Shown here: in pieces, positions 63,208 to 64,000 of the stretch
Layout: every line of letters begins with the position of its first letter
Numbering within the stretch: the first letter of the stretch is position 1
Source: Holophagae bacterium
GTDB taxonomy: Bacteria > Acidobacteriota > Holophagae > Acanthopleuribacterales > Acanthopleuribacteraceae
Direction of reading: 5' to 3'
DNA length: 64,000 nucleotides
NCBI GenBank assembly: GCA_030429565.1
Contig: JAUIFE010000002.1
Span: forward strand, 62,001-126,000
Position numbers and translations under genes: made by a program
The notes under the pieces: model-generated
Databases searched by the model: none
Told to the model about the DNA's origin: nothing
What the model saw: only the letters and a program-made list of their open reading frames with translations

Positions 63208-64000
63208 GCAAAACCCAAGGATTTCCTATTTTGGCGGCCGGAATCTGCAGTGCCGCCGGTTTCGAGCGCGTGCTGACCTGCCTGCAACTGCAAGCGGAAG
63301 CCGACATTTTCGATTCCCATTCCTTTTGGGCGGAATACCCCGAGGATGATAACTTTTCGTTCCCGTGCGCGGCTGTACGTGTTTTTGATCGGGAGCAAAA
63401 TCGTGGCGACAGATTGAAGCAGCTTTTGGTCACAGCCTTGGAAGAAACCCTTGGCGCAGCACCGTGGCTAGCCCAGCACAAGGCTGGGGTCACACTGCTA
63501 ACAGCCGTCCCCACCAATCTCAGCGATGACGAGACCGAGGCGCTAACGGCGGCGGCCAACGCCATGATCAGCCAGATGGGGCTGACCGACATCCGCCTTC
63601 AGCTCATTGGCGGCGGGCGCGAAGCCTTTGCCTCTGTGCTCCAGGCGGCCGCCCCCCTACTCGCCCGAGGTGAGTTTGTGGTGGCGGCAGCAGTTGACAG
63701 CCTGTGTGGACCGAAACAACTCAAAGCTCTGGAAGAAGCCAAGCGACTTCTGGCCGGAAGCGCGGAAGGCCTGATCCCCGGCGAAGCGGCGGCTTGTGTC
63801 CTGCTTGGACCAGTCGGCAGCAATGGTAACCAACGGGTTTCGCATCTACTGGCGGCGGTCACCCGCAACACCGACAACCCCAAAGAGGTCCGACGCCAAC
63901 GCAAAAGCCTCACCGCCGTTTTTGAAGATGCATCCATACAGGCTTTGACAAGCGCACCAACCTTTCGGGTGTATTTTGCGGGCACGGGCGAAGAATTCTT
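63204..64000 (+). CDS. Ketosynthase/thiolase-like protein, 3' end cut by window edge
   Basis: I translated 265 codons by hand to the window edge. The chain looks like the beta-ketoacyl synthase fold: ILAAGICSAAGF at the start, EFVVAAAVDSLCGPKQLKAL in the middle and AEGLIPGEAAACVLLG. At the position of the nucleophile Cys of ketosynthases there is no clear canonical motif, as is usual for the type VI-linked relatives of this fold found next to DUF2169 genes. I therefore expect a structural or adaptor role and not fatty-acid synthesis. The start overlaps the DUF2169 stop codon. Confidence 0.75.
   Translation, partial: MSKTQGFPILAAGICSAAGFERVLTCLQLQAEADIFDSHSFWAEYPEDDNFSFPCAAVRVFDREQNRGDRLKQLLVTALEETLGAAPWLAQHKAGVTLLTAVPTNLSDDETEALTAAANAMISQMGLTDIRLQLIGGGREAFASVLQAAAPLLARGEFVVAAAVDSLCGPKQLKALEEAKRLLAGSAEGLIPGEAAACVLLGPVGSNGNQRVSHLLAAVTRNTDNPKEVRRQRKSLTAVFEDASIQALTSAPTFRVYFAGTGEEF

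Overview
The window is about 64 kb of GC-rich bacterial chromosome with mostly ordinary, tightly packed genes and no rRNA, tRNA, CRISPR array or insertion sequence that I can see. The mix suggests a Gram-negative, predatory or particle-associated bacterium with a large genome. It holds several very large secreted beta-propeller or carbohydrate-binding proteins, propeller-type sensor kinases, eukaryote-like Ser/Thr kinases, a CadC-like winged-helix TPR protein, a periplasmic L,D-transpeptidase and the start of a type VI secretion locus. An Acidobacteriota-type host (Holophagae/Acanthopleuribacter-like) is my inference from gene style; nothing in the sequence proves it.

Layout. 1-9.5 kb: a truncated chemotaxis receptor, an ArsR/SRPBCC pair, a prolyl oligopeptidase, a CadC-like TPR regulator, a GFA-family protein, an RDD membrane protein and an NTF2-like secreted protein. 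9.7-21.6 kb: a 1583-residue secreted BNR/propeller protein, a propeller histidine kinase overlapping its NarL-type response regulator, and a secreted heparinase II/III-like lyase ending at a clear terminator. 21.6-24.6 kb: divergent peptidoglycan genes (L,D-transpeptidase and M15 peptidase). 24.6-28.1 kb: a defence-like islet, with a three-gene operon (TIGR04255-like protein, XRE regulator, and a protein carrying an SHDCD motif whose frame is broken by an in-frame TGA) divergent from an Mrr restriction endonuclease. 28.6-32.7 kb: MarR plus carotenoid oxygenase, then a MocR regulator divergent from a flavin-binding PNPOx-like protein; both regulators sit beside near-perfect palindromic operators. 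32.7-35.6 kb: a glycosyltransferase and a receiver-GGDEF-EAL protein.

36.5-51.5 kb holds two Ser/Thr kinase loci, one kinase ending in nine regular 60-residue repeats and the other in HEAT-like repeats behind two overlapping unrecognised genes. Between them are an unrecognised 518-residue protein, a secreted reprolysin-like metalloprotease, a second (orphan) propeller sensor kinase and a nucleotidyltransferase-fold protein. 52.0-56.0 kb: a MerR-type regulator with a textbook 19-bp-spacer promoter, followed 17 nt later by a 1138-residue alpha-2-macroglobulin-like protein that keeps a thioester motif but has no signal peptide. 56.0-61.2 kb: a secreted FG-GAP-like protein and a purple-acid-phosphatase-like enzyme with two tandem carbohydrate-binding-like modules. 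The right edge has a DUF2169 gene overlapping a ketosynthase-like gene, which resembles type VI secretion accessory genes.

Best candidates for something undescribed: the cytosolic thioester protein with its MerR regulator; the TIGR04255/XRE/SHDCD operon beside Mrr; the nine-repeat kinase; and a shared C-terminal D-W-x-T tail on two unrelated secreted proteins. All assignments come from reading the sequence; no database search was run.
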